Part shown: positions 5,184-7,895 of the stretch, piece after piece | Layout of the letters: every line of letters starts with the position of its first letter | Numbering within the stretch: the stretch's first letter is position 1 | Assembly: GCF_002027555.1 (NCBI RefSeq) | Contig: NZ_MXAP01000152.1 | Coordinates: 1 to 7,895 of the forward strand | Direction of reading: 5' to 3' | DNA from: Moraxella equi | GTDB lineage: Bacteria > Pseudomonadota > Gammaproteobacteria > Pseudomonadales > Moraxellaceae | Length of the DNA stretch: 7,895 bases | Program-made: the position numbers and the translations under genes | Notes under the pieces: generated by a model | Database searches by the model: none | Seen by the model: only the letters and a program-made list of their open reading frames with translations | What the model was told of the DNA's origin: nothing

Positions 5184-7034
5184 CTATGATTTGAGCCATT
5201 TATCAAAAACAAGCCACCCTTTTTCTTGATAGTCTGCCGTACGCACCGACACACTCTCATGCCGTGTTGGCGTGCCACAGGTCACGGTAAAGGTGCGAAG
5301 TTCATCACGGCGAAAGGCATGTACCACCACGCTGTCAGCATGGGTCAGTGCCGATTTTATGCCCGCACCACTGGCACGAATGCCATCTATTGCGATGATG
5401 ACATCGCCCACCGACAGCCCTGTACCACTGGCGATACTGCCACGGTGTAGGTGCTTGATTTTAAGACCATCCGCATTCTCATCCACGCTCATGCCCCATG
5501 CCGTCTCTATCTGCTGACTGTCTAACACCGCCCCAAACTCGCCCATGAGTGACACAAGGGGTAGCTCATCCGTACCCACGACATAGCCATGATAAAAGTC
5601 CTGCCATGCGTCCGCCCCCATCATAGAGCTGATGACATCGCTAAGATTATCATCGGTCATGCCAAACCGTTTGTCATCACTCTGTTTGGATTTGTCATAA
5701 AAGGCTTTGACGACATCAAACAGGCGGTATCTGCCCCCTGAGTGTTTTAACAAACTCAAATCCAAACACAACGCCACGAGCGCCCCTTTGTTATAATAAC
5801 TCACGCTCTGATTGGCGGTATTCTCATCAGGGCGATACAGCTTTATCCATGTATCAAAGCTCGACTCCGCCACGCTTTGGTGTCTGCGACCGTCTGTCTT
5901 ATAATAGCGGTTGATTTGGGCGGTGATGAGTTTAAAATAACTTGCCCTGTCAATCACGCCTGAGACCAATAACATCAAATCATCCAAATAACTGGTAAAA
6001 CCTTCAAATACCCACAACAAGGGCGTGTAGGCTTCTGTTTGTAAATCACTGTCCATCATCACATCAGGACGCACCGACTTGACCCACCACGCATGAAAAT
6101 ACTCATGGCTACATAGCCCCAAAAACCGCTGATAAGACTCGCTTGGCACATCAGACTCACCCACAGGCAAATCGGTGCGTGGCGTGATAAGGGCGGTTGA
6201 GTTGATATGTTCTAACCCACCATAATCACTGCCTGTTACCATTGTCATAAAGGTATAGTCAGTAAAAGGCACATCGCCCAATAGGTCAGCATAGCTTTGG
6301 CAAATCTTTTGCACATCTGCCGACAACCTTGTCAAATCAGCACGGTGTCGCCCTGCGATAAAAAAGCGATGAGCCACCCCTTTGTCCGCCACCTGCACCG
6401 TAAAGTCAAACAGCGACTGCACCCCAAATTCAAAGGGATAATCATAATATTCAAAGGCTTCTTTGGGAGCGAGTGAATACCCCACCCCCTGTTCATGCTC
6501 ACGCACGACATGGGGCAGACCGCAGGCGAGCGATGAGCCTTGATTTTTTGCCAAAAAGCTCTGTGGTACATGCAGATGCACACAAGCGGACACTCGTTCA
6601 TTATCTGACACCATCAAAAGAAGCGATGTAAAATTACCAAACAGTCGACTGTCATCGACAAATGCCGTCCGCACCGACAAATCATGGCAGTACACTTCAT
6701 AATGCACCGTTATCCGCCCCGCCTGCCCGATGTCGGCAAATTCATAACGGTTTTTGGCACTTTTGCTTGCCCGATACGCCCGCCCTGTCTCATCATAGGC
6801 GATGACTTTGGTGATGTTCTTGCTAAACTCACGCACCAAATAACTGCCTGCTATCCAAGTCGGTAGCCACAAACCAAGCTCGTCACCAGAGCGTTCAATG
6901 TCCGCCACATCAAAGCTCATGATGACATCAATCAAATGCTCATGACATCGGGTAAAGTCAAGCACATAATGAATGGCAACATCCTGCTCGCTGTTCGTCT
7001 TTGGTAAATTGGGGGTTGTATTTAGGTGCATCAT
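5184..7034 (-). CDS. M61-family metallopeptidase with C-terminal PDZ domain
   Basis: A 616-residue zinc peptidase of the M61 (glycyl aminopeptidase) family, close to the family's usual length. The N-terminal beta domain has the family motif Pro-x-Trp-x-x-Gly-Ser-Tyr-x-x-Arg-x-Phe (57-69). The catalytic domain holds Gly-Gly-Leu-Glu275-His, equivalent to the substrate-binding motif of M1 relatives, the zinc motif His310-Glu311-x-x-His314, then Lys and Arg-Pro, and the third ligand Glu344 in Trp-Val-Phe-Glu-Gly-Phe-Thr. A PDZ domain follows at about 513-570. The start is placed at 7034: AAGG lies eight bases upstream and the family domain begins soon after. The frame is open to an ATG at 7163, but that codon lacks a Shine-Dalgarno and overlaps the -10 element. 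With this start there is no signal peptide, so the enzyme is predicted to be cytoplasmic. Its substrate is unknown. Confidence 0.92.
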   Translation of the reverse strand: MMHLNTTPNLPKTNSEQDVAIHYVLDFTRCHEHLIDVIMSFDVADIERSGDELGLWLPTWIAGSYLVREFSKNITKVIAYDETGRAYRASKSAKNRYEFADIGQAGRITVHYEVYCHDLSVRTAFVDDSRLFGNFTSLLLMVSDNERVSACVHLHVPQSFLAKNQGSSLACGLPHVVREHEQGVGYSLAPKEAFEYYDYPFEFGVQSLFDFTVQVADKGVAHRFFIAGRHRADLTRLSADVQKICQSYADLLGDVPFTDYTFMTMVTGSDYGGLEHINSTALITPRTDLPVGESDVPSESYQRFLGLCSHEYFHAWWVKSVRPDVMMDSDLQTEAYTPLLWVFEGFTSYLDDLMLLVSGVIDRASYFKLITAQINRYYKTDGRRHQSVAESSFDTWIKLYRPDENTANQSVSYYNKGALVALCLDLSLLKHSGGRYRLFDVVKAFYDKSKQSDDKRFGMTDDNLSDVISSMMGADAWQDFYHGYVVGTDELPLVSLMGEFGAVLDSQQIETAWGMSVDENADGLKIKHLHRGSIASGTGLSVGDVIIAIDGIRASGAGIKSALTHADSVVVHAFRRDELRTFTVTCGTPTRHESVSVRTADYQEKGWLVFDKWLKS

Positions 7035-7041
7035 TGTATTT

Positions 7042-7047
7042 ACCTTA
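7042..7047 (-). promoter_or_regulatory. Ribosome-binding site supporting the peptidase start at 7034
   Basis: On the minus strand TAAGGT lies at 7047-7042. AAGG ends eight bases before ATG 7034-7032. A second ATG follows at once (7031-7029), but its spacing is longer. No comparable site precedes the upstream in-frame ATG at 7163. Confidence 0.7.
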
Positions 7048-7058
7048 TTAAACTCATC

Positions 7059-7083
7059 AAAATTGGTGTTATTAAAATTGGTG
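7059..7083 (-). repeat. Direct repeat in the peptidase leader
   Basis: The ten-base word AAAATTGGTG occurs at 7059-7068 and 7074-7083 (CACCAATTTT on the minus strand), a 15-base period. It lies in the untranslated leader between the inverted repeat and the ribosome-binding site. Confidence 0.6.
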
Positions 7084-7145
7084 CTGTTGTTTAAAAAATA
7101 TTTTAAAATTGCAAATGCAAGATAACAAACATTGTTAAACAACAG
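7084..7145 (-). repeat. 11-bp inverted repeat in the peptidase leader
   Basis: CTGTTGTTTAA (7084-7094) and TTAAACAACAG (7135-7145) are exact reverse complements, 40 bases apart. Two smaller dyads are nested inside: AAAATATTTT (7095-7104) and TTGCA/TGCAA (7109-7120). In RNA from the promoter at 7162-7170 this would form a branched structure starting about ten bases from the 5' end. It supports reading 7035-7155 as leader rather than as coding sequence. Confidence 0.65.
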
Positions 7146-7161
7146 ATTATCAACTGACGCC

Positions 7162-7170
7162 ATTATAACA
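7162..7170 (-). promoter_or_regulatory. Extended -10 promoter of the peptidase gene
   Basis: On the minus strand TGTTATAAT (7170-7162) is a perfect extended -10. Transcription would start near 7155, giving a leader of about 120 bases. A palindrome GATTTAAATC at 7176-7185 sits just upstream and could be a binding site. No -35 is evident, as expected for an extended -10 promoter. Confidence 0.6.
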
Positions 7171-7243
7171 AAATTGATTTAAATCTGCTTTAATCGGCTT
7201 TTAAAAGATTTTTGTAACCAACGCCCAACATTTGCCAAAACTT

Positions 7244-7252
7244 TGCTATAAT
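7244..7252 (+). promoter_or_regulatory. Extended -10 promoter of slyD
   Basis: TGCTATAAT is a perfect extended -10. Transcription would start near 7259, giving a leader of about 62 bases. The spacer region gives no good -35. It is divergent from the peptidase promoter; the two -10 elements are 79 bases apart. Confidence 0.65.
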
Positions 7253-7261
7253 AGCCCTTGA

Positions 7262-7292
7262 TTATCAGTAATAATACCCCATTTACTGATAA
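7262..7292 (+). repeat. 10-bp inverted repeat at the 5' end of the slyD transcript
   Basis: TTATCAGTAA (7262-7271) and TTACTGATAA (7283-7292) are exact reverse complements around an 11-base loop containing CCCC. The repeat starts about three bases after the predicted transcription start and ends well before the ribosome-binding site. It could be an mRNA-stabilising 5' stem-loop or an operator just downstream of the promoter. It has no T tract and is not a terminator. Confidence 0.7.
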
Positions 7293-7320
7293 ACATTTTT
7301 CACTTTTATAGGAAAATTTC

Positions 7321-7806
7321 ATGTCAATGATTGCAAATGACACCGTTGTACGATTCAACTACACCCTAACCAACAGCGACGGGGACGTACTTGATAAATC
7401 AAATGGCGAACCGCTTGCCTACTTGCACGGTCACCACAACATCATCCCTGGTCTTGAAGCCCAAATGGAAGGCAAAGGTGCAGGCGATAAGTTTACCGTG
7501 ACTGTTGCCCCCGAAGACGCTTATGGCGAGTATCTTGCCGAGGCTGTCCAAGAAGTGCCACGGGCAAATTTCCAAGGTGTTGAAAACATCGAAGTTGGCA
7601 TGCAGTTCCAATCACAAACCGATGATGGTCATGTCATGCTTGTGACCGTTAAAGACGTGAATGATGACGTGGTGGTCGTGGACGGCAACCATCCGCTAGC
7701 TGGCGTGACTTTGACGTTTGACGTTGAGGTGGTTGATGTGCGTGAAGCCACTGCCGATGAGATTGCTCACGGTCATGCACACGGTGTGGGCGGTCATCAT
7801 CACTGA
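7321..7806 (+). CDS. slyD: FKBP-type peptidyl-prolyl cis-trans isomerase SlyD
   Basis: A 161-residue cytoplasmic prolyl isomerase and chaperone. The FKBP fold is split by the insert-in-flap domain (about 76-126), as in SlyD. Visible family motifs are Leu-His-Gly-His (35-38), Ile-Ile-Pro-Gly-Leu-Glu (41-46), Gly-Asp-Lys-Phe (55-58), Asp-Ala-Tyr-Gly (66-69), Asp-Gly-Asn-His-Pro-Leu-Ala-Gly (121-128), and the final strand ending Val-Arg-Glu-Ala-Thr (140-143). The C-terminal metal-binding tail is short: six His between 150 and 161 and no Cys, against a tail of about 50 residues rich in His and Cys in E. coli SlyD (196 residues). Nickel handling may therefore be reduced. The start at 7321 is supported by AGGA at 7310-7313 with seven-base spacing; the in-frame ATG at 7327 is too far away. 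It is its own transcription unit. Confidence 0.95.
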   Translation: MSMIANDTVVRFNYTLTNSDGDVLDKSNGEPLAYLHGHHNIIPGLEAQMEGKGAGDKFTVTVAPEDAYGEYLAEAVQEVPRANFQGVENIEVGMQFQSQTDDGHVMLVTVKDVNDDVVVVDGNHPLAGVTLTFDVEVVDVREATADEIAHGHAHGVGGHHH

Positions 7807-7822
7807 TTAGTCCATCACTTAC

Positions 7823-7858
7823 AAAACCCAAACGTTTGCTTTGGGTTTTTTGTTTTTT
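7823..7858 (+). terminator. Rho-independent terminator after slyD
   Basis: AAAACCCAAA (7823-7832) pairs with TTTGGGTTTT (7840-7849) around a seven-base loop, followed by T runs at 7846-7851 and 7853-7858. It lies 16 bases after the stop codon. A competing small palindrome, CAAACGTTTG (7829-7838), overlaps the left arm and loop. Confidence 0.9.
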
Positions 7859-7870
7859 AAAGGATTAAAT

Positions 7871-7895
7871 AGACTTCCTGCAAAACCCCTCCTAT
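7871..7895. mobile_element. Possible terminal inverted repeat of an insertion sequence (cut by window edge)
   Basis: The last 25 bases, starting AGACTTCCTGCAAAACC, resemble the ends of IS5-group elements, which often carry an AGAC...TGCAAAA-type terminus. The resemblance is from memory of the general pattern; no transposase or matching second end lies inside the window. It begins after the slyD terminator, a neutral site where insertions are tolerated. Confidence 0.2.

Noticed and set aside
7821..7849. Palindrome CAAACGTTTG as a separate operator
   Set aside because: It is contained within the slyD terminator and is explained by that hairpin.

Overview
The window looks like ordinary chromosome from an AT-leaning gammaproteobacterium, most likely Moraxellaceae (Moraxella or Psychrobacter type). 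This is an inference from the protein families, the very AT-rich intergenic DNA next to moderately GC-rich genes, and the codon choice; no rRNA marker is present. I see no rRNA, tRNA, CRISPR array or complete mobile element.

Layout. Bases 1-165 hold the probable tail of a gene that enters from the left. Two large paralogous envelope proteins follow on the + strand, at 187-2274 (695 aa) and 2648-4462 (604 aa). Each has an N-terminal DUF937-like domain, one internal membrane helix, a Cys-pair domain that may be BON-like, and a C-terminal OmpA-like domain. They are separate transcription units: a strong terminator at 2311-2342 and a 373-base, extremely AT-rich gap lie between them. A terminator at 4487-4525 closes the second unit. 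Next comes a 23S rRNA pseudouridine synthase of the RluE type (4548-5162, +). It converges, with a 21-base gap, on an M61-family metallopeptidase with a PDZ domain (5184-7034, -). A divergent promoter region (7035-7320) separates the peptidase from slyD (7321-7806, +), which ends in a clear terminator. The last 25 bases may be the tip of an insertion sequence.

How the genes relate. The two OmpA-like proteins are the distinctive part. The second keeps the residues that bind peptidoglycan diaminopimelate (Asp483 and Arg498), while the first has lost both and has gained an Asn/Asp/Ile tetrapeptide repeat and a Met/Pro/Gln-rich tail. A reasonable reading is an old tandem duplication in which one copy stays as an inner-membrane to peptidoglycan tether and the other has diverged. 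The remaining genes (rRNA modification, peptidase, prolyl isomerase/chaperone) are housekeeping-type and show no operon link to the pair.

Regulatory signals. Four of the five promoter sites proposed for full genes have an extended -10 (TGnTAnAAT) and no convincing -35. The peptidase should start at 7034, not at the upstream ATG at 7163, because the -10 element overlaps that ATG and a structured leader lies between the two.
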